Origin: Ignatzschineria rhizosphaerae
GTDB lineage: Bacteria; Pseudomonadota; Gammaproteobacteria; Cardiobacteriales; Wohlfahrtiimonadaceae
Direction: 5' to 3'
Assembly (NCBI RefSeq): GCF_022655595.1
Contig: NZ_CP093379.1
Location: 2,414,501 to 2,478,500, forward strand
Length of the DNA stretch: 64,000 nt
Both the position numbers and the translations under genes were made by a program. Each line of letters opens with the position of its first letter. Positions within the stretch are counted from its first letter, which is position 1. Under the pieces are notes generated by a model. That model was not told the DNA's origin. It did not search any database and was given only the letters and a program-made list of their open reading frames with translations. Below are positions 1 to 9,078 of the stretch, piece by piece.

Positions 1-204
1 AATATAGGCTTTGAGTTGAATCGGATCAATTTTTTTAAAGTTACATCGGCGAACAGGATCCTCTAAAGATCCTTCAGCCATTTTTTTCCGCCATTTCTTA
101 ATACTCGAAGTTGAGATATTAAACAAACGAGCCGTTTCAGTAATACTTTTACTCTCATCAAGAGTATTTAAGATGCGTTTTCTAAATGAAATTTCGTAAG
201 CCAT
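1..204 (-). CDS. IS630-family transposase, N-terminal part (runs off left edge)
   Basis: The first 68 codons of a transposase read leftward from an ATG at 204 and continue past base 1 without a stop. The visible part is a helix-turn-helix of the IS630 type: it opens MAYEISFRKRILNTLDE, then ETARLFNISTSSIKKWRKKM, the usual recognition-helix pattern of the family. The DDE catalytic core would lie outside the window. The gene sits directly against the broken end of metH, which its element truncates. Whether the transposase is intact cannot be judged. Confidence 0.85.
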   Translation of the reverse strand, partial: MAYEISFRKRILNTLDESKSITETARLFNISTSSIKKWRKKMAEGSLEDPVRRCNFKKIDPIQLKAYI

Positions 205-247
205 AATTTCCTAGATTATTTGGGTTTTCTTGAACCGATTTTACTAT
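1..247 (-). mobile_element. IS630-type insertion sequence, one end visible
   Basis: Reading leftward, metH-like sequence stops at TATAGTAAAATCGGTT (about 248-233), and the transposase ATG follows 30 bases later. IS630 elements insert at TA dinucleotides, and the junction falls in a TATA. The homology to MetH continues exactly to the codons Ala-Ile-Tyr at the junction. The same terminal string recurs at 43125-43140 as the end of a dispersed repeat. The other end of the element is outside the window. Confidence 0.7.
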
Positions 248-972
248 AGATCGCAAGCTGACCGGCATTCACGATTCCCATAGATAAACCACGCTGAATC
301 GCATGATAGAGGAATACGGCATGAATCGCTTCACGCACAAGATTATTCCCCCGAAAGGAAAATGAAACGTTAGAGATACCGCCGGAGATATGCACGAAGG
401 GAAAGTTTTTACGAATCCATTTTGTCGCATCTAGGAAATCTAAACCGTAGCGATTATGCTCCGGAATCCCGGTCGCAACCGCAAAGACATTTGCGGTCAA
501 AGATTATATCTTCCGGTGGGAAATTCACTTCATTGACTAAAATATCGTAAGCGCGAGAGCAAATTTCTTTACGGCGTTCATAGTTATCAGCTTGTCCATC
601 CTCATCAAATGCCATCACGATAACGGCAGCGCCATATTTCTTAGCAAGTTTTGCCGCTTCTAGGTTAATCTCATAGGCAAATGCTTCCATCCCATAATCT
701 GCCATCGACATTTGGGTGGCATTAAAGGTATTGGTTTCTATTAAATCAGCGCCGGCAGCTAAATATTGTTCATGAATATCGAGAATCACATCAGGCTGTG
801 TTAGCACAAGCAGGTCATTATTGCTCTTTAAATCCTTATGCCTCGTTTTAAAACGCTCCCCACGAAAATCAGCCTCTTCCAGTTGACGCTTTTGAATCAT
901 CGTTCCCATTGCACCATCTAAAATTAAAATTCGCTCCTTAACGATGGCTTGAAGCTGCTTCTCAATACTCAT
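246..972 (-). pseudogene. metH: metH remnant (cobalamin-dependent methionine synthase), three lesions
   Basis: Two reading frames together carry pieces of MetH. From the ATG at 972 the first about 105 residues are the start of the homocysteine/zinc domain ([24 protein letters not shown]). After [13 protein letters not shown] the sequence jumps to the pterin-binding domain ([20 protein letters not shown]), so roughly 350 codons are missing in frame. Near 500 the frame shifts by +1 (GACCGCAAATGTC where GAC-CCN-AAT-GTC is expected). The other frame then continues [16 protein letters not shown] and [15 protein letters not shown] to GQLAIY, where the IS630 end cuts it. The cobalamin-binding and activation domains are absent from the window. 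It cannot make methionine synthase. An intact metE lies at 51270-53555. Confidence 0.93.
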
Positions 973-1026
973 GATTATTCTCCTACTAATTCGGCAATTT
1001 GCCGTAATAATGGTTAGAGCTATAAA

Positions 1027-1749
1027 TTAAGAGCCCTTTGTAATCATCCTATTGATAGTTGTGGTTGCTGAGTTTTCCTGTCTATTTCTAAAACTCATAT
1101 GCTGCTTATAAAGTCTTGTCACCATAAGAAGGAAAATAATATTTAAGAAAACATCCAAACCATCCGCTAATTGATGAAGTAAGCTTAAATTTAATAGCCC
1201 CTGATAACCTAAATCATCACGAAAGGTAGATTTCAATATGATGCGACCTATCACTTCTGAAATAATCCATAAAGTCCACCACATTGGTAATAGTGATCGA
1301 TATCGTAGTTCTGAGCCTGAATCTAAGCCCTCACTTTTCACAAAGATCTCTTTCATCGTCTGATATGGCTTCCATAGTGTGAATAATGGAATAAAATACC
1401 AACCTACCGACCATCCTGCGGAAAAGCGCATATCCTTAGCACCTAGAGCTCGTACATTTTTATTGGCTCTAAATATCCACATCAAAATCATAATACCTTG
1501 AATAATAAACAACAAAAATTGAACTAATCCAACAATCATTTCTCGATAATCATTTTTATCGACAATGACATCAAATGCTTCATCACTGATATATCTATAA
1601 GTCCCTCACGCAATCTCTTTGAGTAATTGATACTCCATAAAGCCGGAAGCAACTCCGATAATATGCATAATAATTGAAATAACGATCAGGTTTTTCACCC
1701 ATTTTGTTAACTTAGTTGGATCTTTAAATTGTTCCTGAATGGAGGTCAT
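1027..1749 (-). pseudogene. DUF4328 membrane protein gene with an in-frame TGA
   Basis: The open part, 1539-1027, encodes 170 residues typical of DUF4328: GWSVGWYFIPLFTLWKPYQTM followed by several hydrophobic segments. The same frame is open further upstream to an ATG at 1749, giving MTSIQEQFKDPTKLTKWVKN plus a hydrophobic helix, the N-terminal segment the family normally has. A single TGA at 1608-1606 (codon 48) interrupts it. The full frame would be 240 codons. Restart at ATG 1539 has no good ribosome-binding site. A CGA-to-TGA transition would explain the stop. A sequencing error is possible. Confidence 0.75.
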
Positions 1750-1882
1750 CTCAAATATTTCCTCTATCTTAAAAAGAGCCTATTTTATAATAAAAATTAT
1801 CAACATTTTTAAATTCAAAGTGATAAATGATTATCTTAATAAAGACAATTTAAACAGTCATTCATCCCTTTTTGGATATAAA

Positions 1883-1917
1883 AAAACCTCATAAAGTATA
1901 AAACTCTAAGAGGTTTT
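1883..1917 (-). terminator. rho-independent terminator after the lipoprotein gene
   Basis: AAAACCTC at 1883-1890 pairs with GAGGTTTT at 1910-1917. Read on the minus strand it ends in a T run, so it would stop transcription of the lipoprotein gene (stop at 2016). Confidence 0.7.
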
Positions 1918-2015
1918 AAGATGGCATTTATCTCTTTGTTTATTAACCTATCAATATCATTGAATTACCATACTTCATCTATTTTAGGATATTTTAAACC
2001 TATAATAGGAATACC

Positions 2016-2504
2016 TTAAAACCTATCTTTTGGAATTGCCGGTTTTACCTCTTTACTATCAATAATTAAAGTCGGTTGTAATGATGGGTTTGATGGATAG
2101 TTTGATCCGCCCCATTTCATGATGACTTGCCCTTTTCCAGGCGTATAAACCGATAGATCAGACCAACCTTTTGAGGTTGCCTCTAATACATAGATCGGGG
2201 CACTTGCTACCGTTGATTTTGAAGCAAGACGATACTCCCCATTCTCTAAACCTTCAAAAACTAATAAAGTACAACCTCCTGATCCGCACCAATTCGCCCC
2301 TTCTAACAATACAATTCCATCTTTAATGCCATCATTATTAAGATCAGCATATGCCACTTCAAAATCGACATCACCTTTAGTAAATTCATGCACAGCCTTC
2401 ACAAGCGCAGGAGAAGCAACCTCACTCTTACTTGCATCTACGGTTTGGCATCCTGCCATGAAAATTGCGGCGCAGCCTGCGAGTAGTAATTTTTTCTTCA
2501 TCAT
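2016..2504 (-). CDS. small predicted lipoprotein with an EF-hand-like loop
   Basis: It encodes 162 residues starting with a lipoprotein signal: Lys-rich start, hydrophobic stretch and a Cys near residue 19 (FMAGCQ). A second Cys at residue 11 is too early for the usual signal length. The mature part contains DLNNDGIKDG, a calcium-loop-like motif common in VCBS/FG-GAP-type secreted proteins, and a paired-Cys segment (NWCGSGGC). A good ribosome-binding site (AAGGAAGG) precedes ATG 2504. I do not recognise the family. Upstream on the same strand lie a SAM-I-like element and a terminator, so it may respond to S-adenosylmethionine, an odd setting for a lipoprotein. Confidence 0.85.
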   Translation of the reverse strand: MMKKKLLLAGCAAIFMAGCQTVDASKSEVASPALVKAVHEFTKGDVDFEVAYADLNNDGIKDGIVLLEGANWCGSGGCTLLVFEGLENGEYRLASKSTVASAPIYVLEATSKGWSDLSVYTPGKGQVIMKWGGSNYPSNPSLQPTLIIDSKEVKPAIPKDRF

Positions 2505-2534
2505 AGAGTCCTTCCTTTTATTGATAAAATAACC

Positions 2535-2570
2535 ATAAAAAAAGCTCTTCTAACAGTTAGAAGAGCTTTT
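2535..2570 (-). terminator. terminator between the SAM-I-like element and the lipoprotein gene
   Basis: Perfect stem AAGCTCTTCTAAC / GTTAGAAGAGCTT at 2542-2569. On the minus strand it is followed by a run of T. It lies between the SAM-I-like aptamer and the lipoprotein ATG, where the expression platform of a transcriptional riboswitch is expected. Confidence 0.8.
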
Positions 2571-2584
2571 GAAACTTCGGTCTT

Positions 2585-2679
2585 CTTATCCAACAGATAC
2601 CTGTATCTGTTGGATTTAGCACAATACAACTTGATGCTGACACTTCCAAGGGCCAAATCCCTCCATCTCTCTGAATAAG
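2585..2679 (-). promoter_or_regulatory. SAM-I (S-box) riboswitch, diverged, upstream of the lipoprotein gene
   Basis: Read on the minus strand it has a P1 stem CTTAT (2679-2675) / ATAAG (2589-2585), then the S-box core GATGGAGGGATTTGGCCC, GTCAGCA and GTGCTAAATCC, the last identical to the conserved J3/4 segment of this class. A P4 hairpin (CCAACAGATAC/GTATCTGTTGG) completes it. The region after GGCCC departs from the common form (GGAAGTG instead of TGAAACC), so ligand binding may be weakened. Compared side by side with the metF and metE elements here, it is clearly the same family. Confidence 0.75.
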
Positions 2680-2834
2680 AATTAACTCTTCAATATACCA
2701 CTCAAAAAATCATAAATGCAAAATTAAATACTTCATAAAATATATTTTATTTTTCCCCTTGCCTTTTCAATGGTTCTTCCCCTATATTGATTAAAGCGTG
2801 ACATTTCACAGTAAGTTATTGTTTAATGTCCTAT

Positions 2835-2948
2835 CTTATCAAGAGAGGCGGAGGGAAAGGCCCTGTGATGCCCGGCAACCTGATGAAAATTAAGGTGCTA
2901 ATTCCTTCGGTTTTATCTATTTGATAATTGAACAAACCGAAAGATAAG
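2835..2948 (+). promoter_or_regulatory. SAM-I (S-box) riboswitch upstream of metF
   Basis: P1 CTTAT (2835-2839) / ATAAG (2944-2948) encloses the conserved core: AAGAGAGGCGGAGGGA, GGCCCTGTGATG, CCCGGCAACC and AAGGTGCTAATTCC, then a P4 hairpin CGGTTT/AAACCG. A terminator follows at once. High SAM should favour the terminator and turn metF off. This class is most common in Firmicutes but is known in other phyla. Confidence 0.96.
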
Positions 2949-2954
2949 TTGTGT

Positions 2955-2995
2955 AAAGCCAACACTTGATGAGACAAAAGTGCTGGCTTTTTTTG
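2955..2995 (+). terminator. riboswitch-controlled terminator before metF
   Basis: AAAGCCAACACTT (2955-2967) pairs with AAGTGCTGGCTTT (2978-2990), with one mismatch, followed by a T run. This is the expression platform of the metF S-box. Almost the same stem sequence is used in front of metE. Confidence 0.9.
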
Positions 2996-3014
2996 TGCCA
3001 GTAAGAACCTTTAA

Positions 3015-3935
<921 letters not shown>

Positions 3936-3961
3936 TAATCCCTTATTCAATAAGCTATCAT

Positions 3962-3997
3962 GCCCAAAGCGTATCTACTGTAGGATGCGCTTTGGAT
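3962..3997 (+). other. hairpin after metF, weak terminator candidate
   Basis: CCAAAGCG (3964-3971) pairs with CGCTTTGG (3988-3995) around a 16-base loop. No T run follows, so the role as terminator is uncertain. Confidence 0.4.
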
Positions 3998-4124
3998 ATC
4001 TTCGTATTATGATTTATCCCTAAGGTAGATCTAACAAGGCCATCTCACCATCGCAAATCAAGCAAAGGGAGGATTATACAGGCATTAAAGCATGTACGCC
4101 CATCGTTTTTTTAGAGATTTTTAG

Positions 4125-5020
4125 AGACATAATATGTTAGAAATCGGCGGGTTGTTTACACTTCAGTGTTAAAATAATTTTCTAAAACTTCATAAGGCGT
4201 TAAACCATTAATACCCTTATGAGGTTTTACTGTGTTGTAATAGTTCAAAAATCGTTTTAGCTTCTTTTTCCGATCATCTGAACTGATAAACTCTTCCTGA
4301 TTATGCCACATTTCCATGAGTGTTCGAATGACTCTTTCTGCTTTTCCATTCGTTTGAGGGCAAGCTGGCTTTGTAAACTTTTGATTAATCTTATGTGTTA
4401 GACACATTTCGACAAAGGCATGTTCTGATGTACCTTTATACTCACGACCATTATCCGAATAGGTGCATTCTACAGTATAGGGACACTGTTCTAACAGATC
4501 CCATCGAAGAAATTCAGCAGCACTAAACTGTGATTTATCAGGATAAATACCGGCATAAAGTTCTCTTGAAAAATCATCAATTCCTACAAATAAATACTCT
4601 CTAGTGCGATTTTTAAGATCCCCTTTTAAAAGAGGGAGCCGTTTAGTATCCACATGGACCATCTCGACAGGATAGTTTTTGTTATAACGTTTAGCCCTCT
4701 TTTTAAGTTTCTCTTCAATAGATTTTTCAATCTTTGCAAGACGTTTAATGCCATACTTAATTGTTCTATAACGTTCATTTTTACTAGCTAATGGCACAAA
4801 CAAGTTCAATCTACCTTGTTTTAGTACTTTATAGATCGTAGGTCTGCTTACCATAAAACGCTCAGCTAGATAGGTTACGGTAAATTTTTCTTGATGATGT
4901 AATCGCCAAATCTCTTCTCGATGAAACGGCGTTAATTTTGTTTTTCGATGGATATTCATAACAGTATTTTCTCCTAATACTGTAAACAACGCGATAAAAT
5001 CCTACACATAATATTTACAA
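4125..5020 (-). mobile_element. IS481-family insertion sequence with imperfect terminal inverted repeats
   Basis: The transposase gene is bounded by GTTGTTTACA at 4151-4160 and its reverse complement TGTAAACAAC at 4981-4990. Similarity between the two ends continues outward for about 25 bases (CATAATAT-like strings on both sides), giving inverted repeats of about 35-40 bp and an element of about 0.9 kb. The transposase stop codon lies inside one repeat. Exact ends and a target duplication could not be fixed by eye. Confidence 0.75.
4156..4959 (-). CDS. IS481-family transposase
   Basis: 267 residues from MNIHRKTKLTPFHREEI. An earlier ATG at 4989 lies in the terminal repeat, so I chose 4959. 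Order of parts: an N-terminal helix-turn-helix (TVTYLAERFMVSRPTIYKVL, about residues 25-45), a basic linker, and an integrase-type DDE core. Visible acidic residues are Asp in MVHVDTKRLPLL, Asp in YSDNGREYKG and Glu in PQTNGKAERVIRTL. The end NTVKPHKGINGLTPYEVL is the usual IS481/IS3 tail. Nothing in the frame is broken, so the element may be active. Confidence 0.93.
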   Translation of the reverse strand: MNIHRKTKLTPFHREEIWRLHHQEKFTVTYLAERFMVSRPTIYKVLKQGRLNLFVPLASKNERYRTIKYGIKRLAKIEKSIEEKLKKRAKRYNKNYPVEMVHVDTKRLPLLKGDLKNRTREYLFVGIDDFSRELYAGIYPDKSQFSAAEFLRWDLLEQCPYTVECTYSDNGREYKGTSEHAFVEMCLTHKINQKFTKPACPQTNGKAERVIRTLMEMWHNQEEFISSDDRKKKLKRFLNYYNTVKPHKGINGLTPYEVLENYFNTEV

Positions 5021-5194
5021 AAAAACACCCACATTAATCGCATGGGCGCCATCACTGATGGAATAGATGATGATCCGGTGCCAAAAATGAATAATAAGGA
5101 TCCTAAAAGAAACAATAAAAACCAGCCCGATTCTTCTTATTTATCTACGTTTTATATTTCTGGTAAAAAAATAATGGCATTTACTTTTTGAAGC

Positions 5195-5944
5195 TCATAG
5201 CCAAAAGGGGGGAGGATTTGTGCCATATAATCCGCTATCTTTATGCCGATGATAGAGAGGAGAAACATAGTACATTACCCTAATACCTTCATCTAAACCT
5301 AGATCCCCGTTACATTCGTTAGCTTCCTCGTATTGCAGCGGACAATCATCTGCAGATAACCAAATTTGATTTCCTATCTGATATTGTAATTTTACTGTTT
5401 TTAATAATGCGTTAATATCGAAGCCATCTGTCGTAATTGGTCTATTTTCACTATTTAATACCACTTGCTTTAAATCTTGGTAGGCACTTCCCCATTTTTC
5501 ATAAAAAGACTCTGCAGAAAAATCAGGATCTAAACGATACTGATTGAGCTCTATCGGCTTAAAACCTTTCTGAACGAGCTTCTCATATTGAGATGCTAAC
5601 AAAGGAGAGGTTACCGAAAACTGAAGTAATTGATATCGATTGAAAAGCGCTTCATAATCCTGAACGTCCTTTTCATAACCATGAGTTTCAGGAGCCGCTC
5701 TAAATTGATCTAGCTTCTGTAAAGCCATGATTTTGCTATCCTTCACAATACAAAGGGAGAGATCTGCATCCGTCACATGGCGCCCACCATCAATATTTTC
5801 TGAATAAAAAGATTTACATAAAATCTCGCCTTCAGAATTGATGGCAATGGGGGCAATATTAGAGATAATCCCTGAAGCGCCTGTCGCAAAACACAAAGAC
5901 AAACTCATTATCAAACTGATTAGCACCCCCAAAAATCTCACCAT
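5195..5944 (-). CDS. secreted protein of unknown family (paralogue A)
   Basis: I do not recognise this family. It has an N-terminal signal peptide (MVRFLGVLISLIMSLSLCFATG) and about 225 mature residues. The start was set at ATG 5944 because AAGGAG lies just upstream and because the paralogue at 8311-9078 begins at the matching point. Shared features with that protein are I-x-APIAINSEGEILCKSFYSEN, LCIVK, a central region matching Y-x-LDPDFSAESF, and QIGNQIWLSADDCPL-x-ECN near the end. Four Cys are conserved between the two, consistent with two disulfides in the periplasm. The C-terminal tail differs. No enzymatic motif is visible. Confidence 0.8.
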   Translation of the reverse strand: MVRFLGVLISLIMSLSLCFATGASGIISNIAPIAINSEGEILCKSFYSENIDGGRHVTDADLSLCIVKDSKIMALQKLDQFRAAPETHGYEKDVQDYEALFNRYQLLQFSVTSPLLASQYEKLVQKGFKPIELNQYRLDPDFSAESFYEKWGSAYQDLKQVVLNSENRPITTDGFDINALLKTVKLQYQIGNQIWLSADDCPLQYEEANECNGDLGLDEGIRVMYYVSPLYHRHKDSGLYGTNPPPFWL

Positions 5945-6156
5945 CCCCTCCTTAACCACAAGAACCGTAAACGCCATTAAACTCCCTATCGTAGCTCTAC
6001 CATATTAAATATAGAACAACAAAAAATAGTTTTTATGATTTCCCTCCGCCTTCTCGTCACTTAAAGACATCCTATAATGAATATTAGATTATTCATTATT
6101 TTCAATATGATAAATTGTATCTATTATCACCATACTCTCCGATTACAGGATCTTCT

Positions 6157-7230
6157 ATGCTACTAACGCTCTCCTTCACATTAAGCACACTTCTCCTCTT
6201 AATGTTTAATAACATTGTCATTGCCAATGATTTTAAAGACTCTCTTGTTCTTGAAGAAAAAGTGATCCAAAAGGTCAGCGATGAAGCCGATTCTCCTGAG
6301 ATTCGTTATGCCTTTTTTAATGATCATAAGCGCCAAAAACTGCTATTTCACTCAATTCGGGTATATGATAATCAAGATCAGTTATTACAAACGATTGAAG
6401 GGGAATCCATTCGTGCCAATATGTTTTGGGGCGATATTGGTAGCACGCCAGAACTTGTGGATATTAATAATGATGGCTATATCGACTTTATTATTAAAGT
6501 TAGCGCCGGCAGTTTAGGAGAATTCTCCACCGTTTGGTTCTTTGATCCTAAAACGGGGCAATACCAACAAGTATTAGAGGAGATACTTTATCCTACTGTT
6601 GAGGGTATTAATCTCATCTCTTCAACCTATACCGCACGCAGAGATCCCTTTGTCACAAGTTTATCGCTCTTTAAGATTCAGCCAGATCTGATATTTCAAG
6701 AATCTTATTGGGAGAGCCATTTAATCCCCCTTAAAAAAGCGGGAAAAGGTTACTATTGCCTTTCTGATCCCGAAACTCAAAGTAATGGCGAAGTAGAATA
6801 TTCCTTACAAATCATCTTAGATGATAATAACCACATCACTCCCGAATCACTCGCTCAATTTGAAAGCCTCAATCTTGAGGAGTATTGCTATCCAACATTA
6901 AGCGAACTTTATTACAGTTTATATAAAGACAGCTACCGATCACTGCCCCTCATTGAATTACAAGCATGGCAAAAAAAGGGTGATCAAGAAATGAAATCTC
7001 AACATATTACCGTCAATCCTCAGTGGGAAGTGGTTAAAACAGACTTTGATAATTTTGGGGAAATCGTCACATCTATGGAATTCCCACTTATTCCGCACCT
7101 TAATCTTGAGCAAAAAACGATTGAATATGGAGGCTTAATTCAATTTGAGAATCTATCAGATACCCTTATTTATGATGATTATGGTTACCCTATCATCTGC
7201 GATTATCAAGGCAAAGCTTATAGCTGGTGA
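6157..7230 (+). CDS. secreted protein with an FG-GAP/VCBS-like calcium loop
   Basis: 357 residues from ATG 6157. The frame also allows a TTG at 6115, but the ATG gives a clean signal peptide (MLLTLSFTLSTLLLLMFNNI...ANDF). Near mature residue 100, PELVDINNDGYIDFIIKVSAG is the FG-GAP/VCBS calcium-loop pattern, followed by an aromatic strand (TVWFFDPKTGQYQQV). The rest is acidic, beta-rich and unrecognised, with a few Cys (YYCLSD, EYCYP, IICDYQ). It sits between the two secreted paralogues and the lemA remnant, on the opposite strand. It is probably an exported or surface protein. Confidence 0.8.
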   Translation: MLLTLSFTLSTLLLLMFNNIVIANDFKDSLVLEEKVIQKVSDEADSPEIRYAFFNDHKRQKLLFHSIRVYDNQDQLLQTIEGESIRANMFWGDIGSTPELVDINNDGYIDFIIKVSAGSLGEFSTVWFFDPKTGQYQQVLEEILYPTVEGINLISSTYTARRDPFVTSLSLFKIQPDLIFQESYWESHLIPLKKAGKGYYCLSDPETQSNGEVEYSLQIILDDNNHITPESLAQFESLNLEEYCYPTLSELYYSLYKDSYRSLPLIELQAWQKKGDQEMKSQHITVNPQWEVVKTDFDNFGEIVTSMEFPLIPHLNLEQKTIEYGGLIQFENLSDTLIYDDYGYPIICDYQGKAYSW

Positions 7231-7245
7231 CCATAAAAAACGAAG

Positions 7246-7261
7246 GCGTTTCATGTGAAAC
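7246..7261. promoter_or_regulatory. parS-like palindrome (ParB box candidate)
   Basis: CGTTTCATGTGAAACA matches the ParB consensus TGTTTCACGTGAAACA at 14 of 16 positions, with one change in the central CACGTG. It is intergenic, just after the stop at 7230. It might instead be a short hairpin. Confidence 0.35.
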
Positions 7262-7295
7262 ATCTTTATCGACTTCATCAACAGGTAAAGATTTT

Positions 7296-7826
7296 TCACA
7301 ACTTATTTTCTAACTCAAAATACTCCACATCAGAAAAATTAAAAAGTGCCGCTACAATCACATTAGGAAATTGTTGTTTATAAGTTAAATAATGACGAAC
7401 CGCTATATTATAGTTGCGATGAGCATCCCTTAAATTAGTTTCAATATTTTCAAGTAAGTCCTGCAGCTTTTGAAAATTCAGATGATCTTTAAGCTCAGGA
7501 TAATGTTCCATAGAGACTAATAACTGTTAAATGCACTCACTTAGCCTCTACTCATTTTGCCCTAACTCGCCCACAGATAGATGCCCTTTAAGACCTTTTG
7601 AGCGAAGTGCAACAATCTCATTTAACACGAAAGACTCCTGATATGTCGCACCTTTAACCGCCGAAACTAACGGAGGAATAAGATCATAACGCTGTTTTAA
7701 ATAGACATCAATTCCTGAAAAAGCCTCTAAAGTCATCTGTCTTTGTTTAATCAAGGCATTATAAATAACAATCATCACAATTAAAATGATCGTCACTATT
7801 GCCGAAATAATCATCGTTATGGTCAT
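7296..7826 (-). pseudogene. lemA-family gene interrupted by two in-frame stops
   Basis: One continuous frame of 177 codons encodes a LemA protein: N-terminal membrane helix, then YNALIKQRQMTLEAFSGIDV and LKQRYDLIPPLVSAVKG, and later MEHYPELKDHLNFQKLQ and RNYNIAVRHYLTYKQQFPNV. Two stops lie in the middle, TAG at 7550-7548 and TAA 21 bases on. Both would be Gln codons (CAG, CAA) after a single C-to-T change, and Q-RLSECI-Q-QLLVSMEHYPELK then fits the family well. There is no frameshift. Either the gene is dead by two transitions or the stops are errors. Confidence 0.85.
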
Positions 7827-7970
7827 ACTTTACCTTAAAAATGCTTCGAGAAATTACTACCAACTATCTGCAAAGAGAGATTTACCTTAAAACAAGAGTG
7901 TAGTATTGAATATCATTAACTTCGAGCAAGAAACGAGAAGATAGAGAAACTTAAAATAAGAAAGCCTAAT
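7827..7970. other. intergenic, nothing recognised
   Basis: AT-rich spacer upstream of the lemA remnant. I see no gene or clear RNA element before the MITE-like repeat that follows. Confidence 0.5.
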
Positions 7971-8100
7971 TAGGGTCTGTTGAACATTGGTTTATAACCT
8001 ATTGTTCTTAAATAAAATGATTGACTTTCAAGTCATCGTAATAATCATCATGCTTTCAAGAGGTTATTGTGATTAAATTTTGAATGTTCAACAGACCCTA
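7971..8100. mobile_element. MITE-like element, 130 bp with 18-bp perfect terminal inverted repeats
   Basis: TAGGGTCTGTTGAACATT at 7971-7988 is exactly inverted at 8083-8100. The outermost TA on each side may be the target duplication of an IS5- or IS630-type parent, which makes the element itself 126 bp. The interior codes for nothing and holds a smaller hairpin (TGACTT/AAGTCA). No full-length parent with these ends is in the window. Confidence 0.8.
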
Positions 8101-8310
8101 GGACTTTTAACAATATTCTTCCTAAAATCAGCACTAAAAAAGCCCAATATCTGAGCTTTTTTTAACTTTTGCGAATCCTTGGATAAGACTATTTTCGGCA
8201 GCTATTTTCTATAACTGTTTTCTGCGCTCTTTACACCAAAAGCTTTTAATGAAAGTGCATGCTTCAGCTTTTTAACGATATTCACAATTTAGATAAAAAA
8301 ATATAATCAA

Positions 8311-9078
8311 CTACTGAGAAATCACATCTGGCAAAAAAATCACGCTCGTTACTTTCTGCTTCCACTCATATCCCATAGGTTCAAAGTCTTCAGATTCCGC
8401 TTCCTCATCCCCATAATCGGCATAATAAAAATCAGGGCTTATCGCATCATACTGATTGCAATCAACGGATATATCTAAAGGACAATCTTCATACTGTAGC
8501 CAAATCTGATTGTGAATCTGATAGAGCTGATGGACTTTTAAAAACAGCGTATCTTCCTCATAATCTCCATAAACTCTCGGTAATTCACGGTTATATAGCA
8601 CCGCTTGGGGCTGTTTTAAATAGTCGGTATGCCAGCGCTTGTTAAAAGATTTGATCGAAAATACAGGCTCGATTAAATAATCTTGTAGCACAATTTCTCT
8701 AAAACCTTCTGCTAATAAATCCTCATAAAAGTCTTCCACAAGAAGATCATCACTGGCAAAAGATACCGCCTGAAACTGCTGCTCCATTTTTAAAAATTCC
8801 TCATCATAATCTGGTGAAGAAAAATCAGGTGCAAAGTGAATATCGCTCTCTGGAATAGGATTCACTTGTCCATTTTTAACAATACAGAGCCCATAATTGG
8901 TTGCAGTATGGCTGTGAGATCCTGTTCTATTTTCCGAATATCGCGATTTACAAAGAACATCACCTTTCTCATTAATCGCTAACGGCACCAGTTCGGAGAT
9001 GATAATAGAAGGTCCTGTTGCCAGACTAAACTGCAAGCAAAGGAGGAGAGAGAGCATTAAACCCCATATTTTTTTCAC
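8311..9078 (-). CDS. secreted protein of unknown family (paralogue B)
   Basis: About 255 residues, homologous along most of its length to the protein at 5195-5944. The start is taken as GTG 9078 (VKKIWGLMLSLLLCLQFSLATG as signal peptide), because this aligns with the ATG of paralogue A. An upstream TTG at 9102 is also possible. Conserved blocks: LVPLAINEKGDVLCKSRYSEN, YGLCIVKNGQ, YLIEPVFSIKSF-x-KRW, and QIHNQIWLQYEDCPLDISVDCN. The same four Cys are kept. The tail is very acidic (YADYGDEEAESEDFEP) and differs from paralogue A. Function unknown. Export to the periplasm or outside is likely. Confidence 0.8.
   Translation of the reverse strand: MKKIWGLMLSLLLCLQFSLATGPSIIISELVPLAINEKGDVLCKSRYSENRTGSHSHTATNYGLCIVKNGQVNPIPESDIHFAPDFSSPDYDEEFLKMEQQFQAVSFASDDLLVEDFYEDLLAEGFREIVLQDYLIEPVFSIKSFNKRWHTDYLKQPQAVLYNRELPRVYGDYEEDTLFLKVHQLYQIHNQIWLQYEDCPLDISVDCNQYDAISPDFYYADYGDEEAESEDFEPMGYEWKQKVTSVIFLPDVISQ

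Noticed and set aside
1606-1608. TGA read as selenocysteine
   Set aside because: No SECIS-like hairpin was evident after it and the family is not known to use selenocysteine.
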